Assembly: GCA_034401795.1 (NCBI GenBank)
Contig: CM067363.1
Location: 30,176,289 to 30,240,288, forward strand
Direction of reading: 5' to 3'
DNA length: 64,000 bases
Origin: Chaetoderma sp. LZ-2023a
Taxonomy: Eukaryota > Mollusca > Caudofoveata > Chaetodermatida > Chaetodermatidae
Part shown: piece by piece, positions 35,301 through 47,300 of the stretch
Numbering within the stretch: position 1 is the first letter of the stretch
Layout of the letters: each line of letters opens with the position of its first letter
Made by a program: the position numbers and the translations under genes
The notes under the pieces: generated by a model
What the model saw: only the letters and a program-made list of their open reading frames with translations
Told to the model about the DNA's origin: nothing
The model's database searches: none

Positions 35301-38300
35301 ACTAAGCCGTACTAAGATAATCTAGATTAGGCTAATTAAGTAAATCAGCAACATCTGTGCCAGGCCTAGGGCAATCATTTGGAAGGACATTGTGCGATCA
35401 GCACATATGTGAACAAATATTGCCTTTATATATGCCACAGTTATGCAACTCATAACATGTGTGCATACCATCTTGGAAATACAAACATGCATGCGAATGG
35501 TCACATGAAGTAAGAAATGTGCCATGGTTTCAAAACTTGCCTAAAATGAAGAAATTGTCATCTATCGGTAAAGTGCTTCAAAGCACGACTACCGTAGTTG
35601 TTGAAATTGTATTGAAAAATACCATTGGCAGAGTTTTATGCAATCACAATTTATTGAAATATTACACTGTGCCTTGAAGCTTCACCAATATCCAGAAGAA
35701 CCGTCCAATACCGGGCGTGCAGCAAGTCCGTGCTAAGATGGCCGTACAGCAGCAAGTGTCAGTACAGAATCAGCGTCTCGCTCAGCAAATGGAGAATCGA
35801 CTGACATCGCAGACAATGCCCCGTCAAATAGATAATGTAAGTGTGCTGGTATTTACATAGCACAGGGTGGTAGTAAAATTAACACTAGCCATGATGTAGT
35901 AGAAATTGTCCAGGGATATTATTTGTAACTGACCAGGCGGGGGTGGGGGTTGATGGCAAGTGACAATTCAATATCTCAAATCTTTGAAGCCGAAAGGCAA
36001 GAATTCATGCCTAAGTGAGAAAGTCCATATACCCAAAAAGCGGCAATTCTGGCCTTGCACTATACCTTTACATTTTTAGCTATGCCCCGCCCATCACTAG
36101 CTAAGCTCCACCCACACCTCGCCGTGTTGGGATTGATCGATCCCCAAAATCCCTAGCTATCAATTTCCTGAAAACTATACAGGGAAGATGTTGAATATTT
36201 TGTAACTAATTTGACTGGGTGCTGTTGCTGCCATAGGCAGCAACAGTGCCCAGTCAAATTAGTTTCAAAATGTTCAACAGAATATTTATTAAATAGTAAA
36301 AGCAAACAATTTGTACAACAACGCATAGACCATCTTCAAATATGCGTTCGTGACGTACTTATCGACGTCATTCATGATGATGTCATTCTACACATCACGC
36401 AGTTCATTATGACGTCATATGATGGGTGGGTACTCTGGAAAGGTGAATTCTTTCCCCGCACCTATGATAATAAGCTGATGTCATATAAAACATGAATAAA
36501 CAGGGTTAGAAATAAATGAAAAGATGTACGGGTAACATGTGATGCCATTTCATACATTTTCAGGTTGCCCGGCGCAATTTAAGGTTGCCCGTATATGTTA
36601 AGTTAAATGACAAAAGAAAAGAATCACTATTGCTTTGTGCCAAGTAAATTCTGAAGAATGACCACAGTTATTGAGAAATGACTTAAAACGGAGTTAGTCA
36701 GTAGGTATACTAGCGTGGAGTACTTTTTCCTTTGTTGCTCTTAAGACATTTAAGCAACAGCTTTCAGCAACATCGTTTCCAAAATAGACACTTTTAACCT
36801 TACAGTGGCTTGACTGGAAAATATAGTAACTATTAGTCTGAATATTTATCATAATTGCACTGTGTACCATTAACAGCCAAAGTTTAGTTGCCCTTTTGAA
36901 AATCAGGTTACCCTGGGAAATCGGGCAAATGGGCATTTCGATCCCTGATAAATCTGTCCAATACCCATGTCGTTGATATATTTTCCAGTCAAGCCACTGT
37001 AAGGTCAAAAGTGTCTATTTTGGAAACGATGTTGCTGAAAGCTGTTGCTTAAATGTCTTAAGAGCAACAAAAGAAGTACTCTATACCTTTGCGAGGCGGC
37101 TAAAAATCGCTTGTGCGATTTCAACCAGACTGGCTGGAACGAGCCTAGGGTGGTGGGCTTCAGAACTTGTGTACAGAATGTTGATTGGTCAATTTTTGGT
37201 CAATGGTTTGGCAGCCATCTGATTTTCTGAAAGTTTTCCGGAACCACTTAAAAATGATATGCCTTCAATCAATAGCCATTTTCAACAAAACTTGGGTGGA
37301 ATGATCCTATGATGGTAGGCTTCGACATATTAAACGAGAATCTTGATTGGTCAATTTTTTTATGGCTATCTTGGATTTTCCGAAAATCACCCATGTCTAA
37401 AAAATTTAATGCAAATCGTTTAAATGCCACTGATCTAGGTGAGCACTCCATGCCTGGGGCCTCTTGTTTTAATTTCCCCACCTCCGATCTTATGTTTTGG
37501 GCGGGAATTTTGACAAAACAAAATATTAAATTGGTGTGGCCTTTGTGAGAAATGTTCTGCTGAATATTTTGAATGTAATTGGATCCTCCATTGTACTTGT
37601 GTTCAATATATTCAGTAATTCAATGTTTTGTTTCAGAAACATGTTAACTCTTTAACACTCAGATCAGCCAAAAATGCCTTCTGCAGGGGTCTTGAGAAAT
37701 GTCCATTTACGGACAAAGAGAAGACTATTTTTGAAAATTTATCACTGGAATGACTGGCTAGTCATTCAAGTGGTAAATTTTCAAACACATCTTCCAGGTT
37801 TCATACAAACTTGAAAAGTAGTTGAATTTTGGAAGTGCCTTGAAAAGCCTTGAATTTTAGAATTCCCTTGAAAAGTACTTAAAAATTGCTTTAATGCATT
37901 GAAAAGGCCTTGAATTTAACATTTCAGTCCAGATTTCATTGAGTATAAAATTGTTGTCATAAATCATCAGTCAAATGAAGGAATTGCCTTCTCAGCACAT
38001 CTAATATTAAAACTGGCATTAGCATTCTCTCCCAGCCCTCCCATCATTTACCACCCCATGCCCAGTCTGGTGCCGGGCCCTTAAAAATCTTCAAATTGTG
38101 GCATTGAAAGTCCTTGAATGAAAATATCTGAGGCTGTATGAACTCTGTTCTCTTGCTCTGCAAGTAGACATTTTCTTGAACAAATTTGAGTGTAAAAGAA
38201 GTTATTTTTTAGCTATACTGTATAGATATTACGTTTTATTTCCAACAGCAGTCATTGAAGCAACGTTTAGGCAGGCCAAATGTAAAAGCTCGTCTCAATC

Positions 38301-41300
38301 TCTCAGATAATGACTTCCCTCGTGGCAGAGGTCGTGGCAACTTCAATGCGAGAGGTCAGCGATCACGTGGTAGAGGTCGTGGTGGTTTTGTGCAGCAGTT
38401 TTCAGACGGAGGTGATTATCAGAGAGGCGGTGGAGGTTACCGGTATACGAGGAGAGGGCGTGGCGGAAGAGGTGCGCAGCTAAATGTTGTTATCCTCGCC
38501 CCCGTAAGGCGAAAGAGGGTATTGTGATCAGGTCTGTCGGTGTGTCGAGCTGTATCCCCAAAACTACTGATTCCATATAGTTCCAATTTAACACAAGTGG
38601 AACTGGTCGTGTAAGAGGATTCCTAGACTTTGGCCATGATCCTGATTTAACCCTTTAACCCTCGAATTTGTTCAAGAAAATTTCATGGAAAATGTCTATT
38701 TGCAGACCAAGAAAAGAAAATTTTTTGAAAATTTACCACTGGAATGACAGGCTCGGTTATTGAGCCAGTCATTACAGTGGTAAAATTTCAAAAATAGTCT
38801 TCTCTTGGTCTGCAAATGGACATTTCTGAAGAACACTGCAGAAGCCAGTTTTTGGCTGATATGAGTGTTAAAGGGTTAAAAGAAGCTTGATCCAGATAAG
38901 ATCAAATTCTAGATCTGTGGATATCTCAAAAACTGCTGATCTGATTTGGCTCAAATTTTAACAAGTGAAAGGGTATGAACATGCACTAAGATTCTACTTT
39001 GGGTGAGTTCGGAAAAATCCAGAAAACCAGATACCGGTAGTAAGAAAAAAATCCATAAAATCTGAAAACTTAGAATGTGACAAAATAAAGCATGTAAAGA
39101 TTGTGCATTTGTTGTATGCTTGCTTGATTAGATCAATTATAAATTTACTGTTCCTATCTCGGGCCATAGAAACATTATACATGTACACATATTGTATGTA
39201 TGTTTCCTATACCATCAACAATGAATAGCTGTGACCTACCTGCCTCAAAAATGTTCCTGCCTACCTCGAGATAACTACCCGGTAAATTTTGACTTGGATT
39301 TATTTTAAATTTTCAGTTTTTATCATATTTTCTACTTGAATTAAATACATACATGTATTTAGCAAAAGCATGGTACATGTAAAAGAAATCTAACCCCACC
39401 CACAAAAAAATAATTCCCTGCCTACGTGTGTCTACGTGAATTTTGAGGCAATATTATTTCGGTTTTGGACTCATGTGTAATAGAGTGATCCATTTCTATC
39501 TATACCCCGCCCATTTTTATGTGCCGCTTGGTGGCTGTCCATATGCTAGCAAATCCGTGTCCGGGCCATATCTAAAGAACCTATTAACCTACATTTGAAA
39601 TTTATTCTTCAGTGTACATATTAGGCGGGGCCGATGTGTCATAATTTTGTTTCATCAAGATCTGTCGATCTTTGCCAAAGTTATCCCCTTTGAAATGCGT
39701 AAAATACATAAAAAATCTTGTGCCTGGGCCATATCTCGGAAATTTGTTAATCTACATTTGAAATTTTTTCTCCAGTGGTCATGTTGCCAAGCCATATCTC
39801 AAAAAGGGTTTCAGTGGACATAGTATATAGAGACGAAGTGTCATGATTTTGTTTCTGTGAGATCTGTCCGTTTTTGTGAAAGTTATCTCCCCTAAATCGC
39901 TAAAAGATTTCTTGTCCTTGTAATATCTAAGAAAGTTTTTAAGCTACATTTGAAACTTTTCGTGCAATATATACTAGTTAGAGACGATGTGTCATTATTT
40001 TGTTTCAGCGCGTTCCATATGTTTTTGTGAGAGTTATCCCCAATGAGAAGAGTAAAATTTGTCAAAAATGTATTGTCCGTGCCAGATCTCATGGAGTTTT
40101 GAACCTACATTTGAAATTCTTTTCCGGTGAACATTTACATAGAGACGAAGTGGCATGATTTTGTTTCGGCGAGATCTGTCGGAGTTATATTCCCTGAAAA
40201 GATAAAAATTCACAATTTAAAGGAAATCTCAACATATCTTATACTACCCATTCAGGTGATAGAATTTGTCATCCATAATCCATCCGTGAAATTTTAGCTT
40301 TTTAGCATGCCGACAAAAAAAGGTATTCAGGTTTTAGTAGCTAAATGTTGATACATTTCTACAGCCTGTGATGGCTGTCATCATTTAGTTTTCAACCAAT
40401 CAGAAAAACTTGCTTATTTTCCTCGGTATATACGCTCAGTTATAGATGTGCTAGGTACAGTTTGGCAATGTGGTATAAACGCAATCATACCGGTAATCTG
40501 TTTAATATTTTGAAATTAATTTGACTGGCAGTTGTAACTTCCAGTCAAATTAATTTCAAAATATTCAACGGGATGAGTATTACATGATAAAGAATGTTAT
40601 GCATTGGCACTTATATGACGTCATACACTGTCGCTTGAGGAGACAAAATGGTGGCGATCACCTTTCAACATTTGCGCAATATTACAAGGCTAATTGTAAT
40701 ACAGATAAGGGAATGTGACAGGATATGAATGATATGGAATCTATGAACCATCATCTATCGGCACAATACAACATTTGAGATGAGATTTGAATCCCTTTAA
40801 AGACAGGCGTATTAATCCCTACTAGGCGGCGCTCTTGTTAACTATGCTTGGAATCAATTTGAAAACCGAACTTCCAGAATCTAAATTTCAATGTGTTCAT
40901 ACAGGAAAGCTGTTTAAATGTTTTGAAACAACTTTGATTGGGTCTGTTGCTGCCACTTGGAACAGCTTCAAGTAAATTTAGTTTCAAAATATTCAACACA
41001 ATGTTTATTACAATGTATATTGTATATTCATCAAAGACATTTATGTATGTAATTCGTAACCTTTCATGACATACTTTTAATTCTTATGACAGCTCTACAT
41101 AATTTCTTTTGTAACATCAGGGGCTCATTTTCGTGACTGACACAGTCAGTGGCTGACTGACATAGTCCATGGTTCATGCGTTTTGGCGTTCCGAAAGTTG
41201 AAGATTTACTGACTTGGTTCGTTGAACCAGTGACTGAATTTTGATCTCGGTTCGTTATTGCCAATGGTTACCGGTTCATGAATTTCAAGATGGTGGCACC

Positions 41301-44300
41301 TAGCTAAATTTTACAACTTATTTGAATGACGAGATCTCGTCAATATTTTGGTGTATACGGTTTTCTGCGATTTCAATAAACTTAAATTATAGTCTAAATA
41401 GAATTATGATCAAATTAATTGCTAAAATTAACACAATTTAGAATGCTTGTGGGTTCAGAACATTGCAATCGGCAAGCCTCGTCAATTTACATAAATGCTG
41501 TTTTGGCGTTTTTGGTTCATGGTTACTGGTTCCTTGGTCCATGATTCCACAAACCAATTCAGTCGTGAAAATGAGCCCAAGCTAATATGTTAATACATGT
41601 TTTGCAGTTTATGGCTAATTTTTATCTTTGCGGTACATGTCGGTCGAAAGAATTGAATATGGTTAAATAAAACAGAAAATGGTAGATAATACCAAGTTTC
41701 TGCTCATGTTTCCTGTGGGGCGTTTTACCCAATTTAATCGACATATATCACTATGACTTGTTGCACATATTCCGTGATGGGCACGTAGCTACATGTATAT
41801 ATGGAAATCATGCAAACAATTCCAGTGATGATATATTGTGATATCGCGATATTTTTTTTAATATCGTTATCTTCACCAGAAAGCCAATATCGCCCCGCTT
41901 TAGTAACAATAGTCTCGCGAGTCCAATATAGTTTCTTATTGGACAATCATGTGCTTTAAATGTAGCTATTTCATTGGCTAATAGATATAGGTGTATAATA
42001 ATGTACTTTGCTCTTCAGGCGGTGATGGGATGACACGAGGTTCACGTGGAGGTCGTGGCTGGCGTGGAATGAGAAGAGGCTCATCAGTACAGAGGTTTGT
42101 ATCATGTTGAATTATAATGTGCGCGCATGCACGCACGTGATTAAATCGAAAATCATGATTATTTTTTAATACGATTGAAAATTAAATACATGGAATCAAA
42201 GAATAGTGAATAATTTCTACTACAAACAGACATAAAATATTCAAAACCTACCTTATTACTCTTTAATGCAACCGGTCAAGAAAACTGATATTTTGGTCAG
42301 GGAATGTCTATTTCCAGGCCATGGGATAACTATTTTTTGAAAATGTATCACTAGAATGACTGGCGCGAGCATCGAGCCAGGCATTCCAGTGATACATTTT
42401 CAAACAGTGTTCTCTTCTGGCATGGATGTATCGTGACCACTCAAATCAATAATCACACAAGCCTAACATGCTCGCACGTGCACTCACAACATGTGCCTGC
42501 GCGCGCGCGCTCACATGCACAGACACACATGTGCAGGTAGACACACTAGAAAACCTGTCTGCCTCTCATTACCCAGTCAAATTAAACAATGTGTTCTTAA
42601 TGAACGTCATTTAAAATCAAAAGCGAGGACTATTGAAGTTTGAAAATTGATCACTGGAATGGCTCAGTCAGTCACTCATGTGAAGTGTTCAAAAATACTC
42701 TTCTCTTGTCCCACAAATGTGCATTCCTAAAAATCATTAGAGACACCAGATTTAGTTCGTCATCAATTTAGTGTTCGTGACAAATTTATTTGTGTCATTC
42801 ATGATGTCATTGATTATGACATCATTCTACACGTCACGTCGTTGTTTATGACATCATATGATTGATGGATAAACTGGAAAGCAGACCTCGAAGTTTGGCG
42901 TAACCAAACCAATAGTTCCCGTGTTGGTTACGCAAAATGGCAGTGCCGACCGAAAATTAGGTTACATGAAAATGAGCTCTTGATTTATTTTCAAGTGGAA
43001 AAATAGTCAAACTCACGTTCAGTTTGCATAATAGACTAACAAATTAGTCATATAATAACCTGGAAAATCATTTTGCTGTATATATTAGTCTCTGAAAGTA
43101 AATAATAAGTAGCCAGCAAATGTGTTTATGCAAATGACTGTCACCTATCTGAACTATTGATTACGTGAAAGAAATACCCGTAACCTATTATTAGGTTGCG
43201 CAGATTTTCCAAATTTCGTGGTCTGGAAAGGTCCGTTGTGATATATTTCTGAACATCTATAATGTCATACTCCGCTGAGCACGTCAGGAACTGGCAGAAA
43301 AACGGGAGATCGAACTCGAAATACCAGGCATTGATCACAAGTCAAACCATACTGGCCCTCCAGCATGTCAACTGAAAACCAGAAAACTGGTGCTCATTTA
43401 CTGCCTGTACACCACACAAAGAAATGGATTTCTTGTGTTTACTGATGGCACATATAAAGATGTGCAGTGAAAAACAGAGGAGAATGAATCAACATCTGAC
43501 TGGCTTTACCATTAAATGTTTAAAGTGATGCTAATCTCATCTCAAATGTTGTATTGCACCGATAGAATATGGTTTATAGATTCCATATTATTAATATCCT
43601 GTCACATTCCCTGATCTGTATTGCAATTATCTGTTTTGTAATATCGAGTAAATGTTGAACAGTGATCGACACCACTTTGTCTCCTCAAGCTATTGTGTGT
43701 GATGTCATGTAAGCTCCAATGCATCACATTCTTTGTTATGTAATGCTCATCCCATTGAATATTTTGAAACTAATTTGACTGGAAAGCAACAACTTCCAAT
43801 CAAATTGGTTTCAAAATATTTAACAGCTTACCTGTAGGATTGCTTTTATACCACATTGCCAAACTATAGCTGGAGCCTCTATGACAGCGCATATACCGAG
43901 GCAGGCACACTAGGGTTTTTCTGATTGGTTGAAAAGTAAATCATGACAGCCATCATAGGGTGTAGAAATGTACCAACATTTAACTACTGAATCCTGAATA
44001 TGTTTCCTTAGCGACGTGATACAAAGCTTATAATTACCTGCATAGTTTATGGTCTTTATGATTTATTACCCATGGAATGACTGCCTCGATAAATTTTCAA
44101 AAAGAGCTTTTTCATGGCATGTAAAGGGATAATGATTTTTTAACACTCATATGAGCCGAAAATGGCTTCTGCAGTGGTCTTGAGAAATGTCCATTTGCAG
44201 ACCAAGCCAAGACTATTTTTGAAAATTACCACCAGAATTACTGGTTCGGTTACTGAGCCAGTCGTTCCAGTGGCAAATTGTCTAAAATAGTCTTATCTTC

Positions 44301-47300
44301 GTGTATGCCCAAAAAATTTTCTTGAACAAATTAGAGGGGTTAATACAATAATTAGTTACCTGTCACCACACTCCCCCCCCCCTTGGAGATGCCTATGACA
44401 TAATCACATTACGTCACACCTGCATAACGTCACACTGACGTCCCCAACGTTACAAACTATCTAACGATTTTAACTTGATAACATTAGTAGTAATCATACA
44501 GTTCAGAAGCAACATTCTTCTATAACTATAGCATGATAAAAACCTTATCATCCTAACTACTATACAATGATTTTCGAATATACACATCCCAGTAAAAACT
44601 ACTGTGACAACGTGTCTACACATTTCCTCTGATGAGTATAACCCCAACATGGATACGAAACGCCAGAAGTCTGGATCAAATATGGAAAGGCCCACCAACA
44701 AATGGACCAATGCCGCTATAACCTTTTACTAAATATCTATCCCGTAAACCCAATGTATAAAACTATACATTTCGGGTACGAATTTACTCACAAACCGGGT
44801 ACATTCGGGTACACGCACACTCGGGTACAACAATACACAATCAAAACAAACACTCGGGTACACCAAAACTCGGGTACATAAAGAACACAGATTGTTACCA
44901 AATCGGGTACAACTACACATCAAGTTGGGTACAAATACGACAACAACAATGGGATGTATCTACCAAATCTGGGTACATACACATACAGTCGGGTACAATC
45001 GGGTACAAGATTACTATAAAAGGAGCGCGCAAACAGTGCATCGGCATCCAGACTCAACGGACACTAACCGTTAGCATCAGGACAACATAGCATCTTACAA
45101 GCTTTTTACAAAAATATCAAATTTTTGCTTGAGAAAAGCGTGATTTCATCCACAAGACTTTCAAGATGGATACACCGACTGCAGCAACTTCTGCTATATC
45201 AATTGAATCTACAGAAACCATTGTAGACATGATGAACAATGCTGTGATTGACAAAGTGGGTTCCGACATTCCACTAGAAAGGCCAACCCTTTTGGCCAAT
45301 TACTAAGAATCAAGAGATTTTGCAGCAGAGATAAAGACTTCCTCAAACATGCACATGGCGTAATACACTATTATGTCATACGCGGTTACCCAGAAAAAGA
45401 CTTGGAAAACTGTCTCAACAGAACCCTTGAAAAAACAAGGAAAAATCTACTCTCACCCAACACACAAAAACAAATTTCAACTCGCATCCCATGCATTATG
45501 GATTTCCACCCACATAGCAAACTAGCTTAAAATGTTATCTTACGCCACTGGGACCAACTACAGAGCTGCCCCAAATGTAGGGCAACATTCCAGGAACCGC
45601 CATTATTTGGTCACAGAAGGAATCCCTCCTTCAAAGACACACTAATAACGGCCAAATTTATGGATGCAAAAACTTTTGGCATTCAAGGCAGAAACATCAC
45701 CAACCCTGTCATTCCATGCAACAAACACAATTGCGCATTCTGTCAACAAATGGACAAAAAACGCACATTCAAATGCTCACACACTGGGCTCAACTATCAT
45801 ACTAAAACAAAAACATTCTGTAACACAATGAATGTGGTTTATTTAATAACGTGTAATACATGTTCTAAACAATACATTGGTGAAACTAAACGAGAATTTC
45901 AGATACGTATTAAAGAACATCTTAGGGACATTAAAAACAAAAAAGACACCAGTAGCCATTCACTTTAATCTCCCCAATCATAACATCTCTTCAGTCAACT
46001 ACAGAATCATTGAGTTGTTCCATCGCGATCCTGAATCCACGGAAGCAACGTCTATCCGTAAGGAACGCGAGAAATTCTGGATCCACCAGCTACATAGCAT
46101 GGACCCAATTGGAATTAATCACGCTGATTGGTGACAATCTCTACCTGAAAGTAGTACAATAAATACAATAGTTAATACAATCATAGTTTTTGCTTATTGA
46201 ATACAGTCCATTTGCGGGCTAAGAGGAGAATGTTTTCTGAACATTTACCAAGTAACTAAACCAGTCATTCCAGTGGTAAAATTTAAAAAATAATCACCGG
46301 TCTGGCATATGGACATTTCTCAAGACCACAGTAGAAGATAGCTTACCCATTAAAAATCTGTACATATTTGCCAAAGTTATCTCCTTTGAAATACTTTGGA
46401 TTCATCGAAATCTTGTGTGTGGAAGTTCTAGAAGTTTTTGTAGTCGATAATAGGTTGCCATTGTTGAAGATACTGACCAGTATAATATGAATCTTGCCAC
46501 GTTTGACCATCCTCACTACTCCATGTAGGTATGAGTCGCCTGACTTTCACGGTCAGGTCATGTGGAGCAGAGGTGCAGGCAACTTTCGTGGCAACTATCG
46601 CGCACGTTCTTATGAGAATACGTAAGCGGTTTGCTAGCTGCATGCTTTAAACTCTTATCTTAGCATGCTAAGAGTTAGCTTGGCTTGCTGTGTTGTTTCT
46701 CTATGCGAGGCATGCACAAACCTGCGGATAGTAGAAATCTGACTGCTAGAACTATCTGTTATTCCTAGTGGTTAACCCTTTAAGTTTTAAATTCTTTCAA
46801 GAAAATTTCAATTTCTCAAAGAAAATGTCAATTTGCAGAACAAGAGAAGACTATTTTTGAAAATTCACCACTGGAATAACTAGCTCGGTTATCGAGCCAG
46901 TAATACCAGAGGAAAAAGTTATTTAAATTTTCTTCGTGGTCTGCAAATGGTCATTTCTCAAGACCACTGCCGAGGCCATTTTTGGCTGATGTGAGTGTTA
47001 AAGGGTTAACTATAATCGTACATGTATGTCACTCAAGTATCTGATGTCATAATCAAATATGCCACATGTTAGCTGATGTCACAATCAAAATGATGTACTT
47101 AACTCCACAGTAAATTGAGGTCTGTTATGATATCAGAATTGTAGGTCTGAGTGGTGAATTTGTTAATTTATAAGCATTATGTTGACTTTTGAAAATAATT
47201 GGACTGGGAGCTCTTGCTGCTATAGGCATATTAGTTTCAAAATAGTCTCCAGATTATCTGTATCGTTAGTTACCTTGAAATGGAGAGTTTGGGAATTCAG

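Larger units (their letters stand above)
29347..35679 (+). other. CHTOP intron 1 (6.3 kb)
   Basis: It holds two family B MITEs (29874-30099 and 30238-30463), a 0.4-kb repeat (30468-30890), a 600-bp MITE (31443-32042) and another family B copy (32641-32870). It also holds an intact Tc1 element in antisense (32974-34630) and a CAGGG-ended MITE (34748-35165). The rest shows no gene. Confidence 0.85.
35837..38248 (+). other. CHTOP intron 2 (2.4 kb)
   Basis: Contains a family C MITE (36064-36444), repeat D copy 2, a long inverted repeat (36718-37080), partial 'TAGCTCACC'-type satellite units (37085-37440), and a family B MITE split by a CAGGG MITE. Confidence 0.85.
38472..42018 (+). other. CHTOP intron 3 (3.5 kb)
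   Basis: Contains a full family B MITE (38647-38879), a roughly 160-190-bp tandem array (39556-40205), two family A hairpins (40497-40571 and 40915-41003) and a 458-bp MITE (41121-41578). No other gene seen. Confidence 0.85.
44440..46137 (+). mobile_element. Penelope-like element, internally deleted
   Basis: Reading left to right there is a hammerhead-like hairpin (44629-44677), an array of (C/T)GGGTAC motifs, a TATA box (45015) and a short open frame from ATG 45166. There follows a jump directly to the C-terminal part of a Penelope protein ('LRIKRFCS' at 45303) and the GIY-YIG endonuclease, with the end at about 46137. The reverse transcriptase is missing, so the copy is non-autonomous. The exact outer ends are not defined. 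Confidence 0.75.
42095..46528 (+). other. CHTOP intron 4 (4.4 kb)
   Basis: Contains degraded family B copies (42262-42450 and 42595-42740), a 344-bp MITE (42882-43225), a family A hairpin (43755-43830), a family B copy (44140-44343), and the Penelope element with its motif array (44440-46137). Confidence 0.85.

Noticed and set aside
45660-45968. A host GIY-YIG gene of 102 aa
   Set aside because: The frame continues after a one-base shift into the standard Penelope C-terminus and is preceded by other Penelope motifs.
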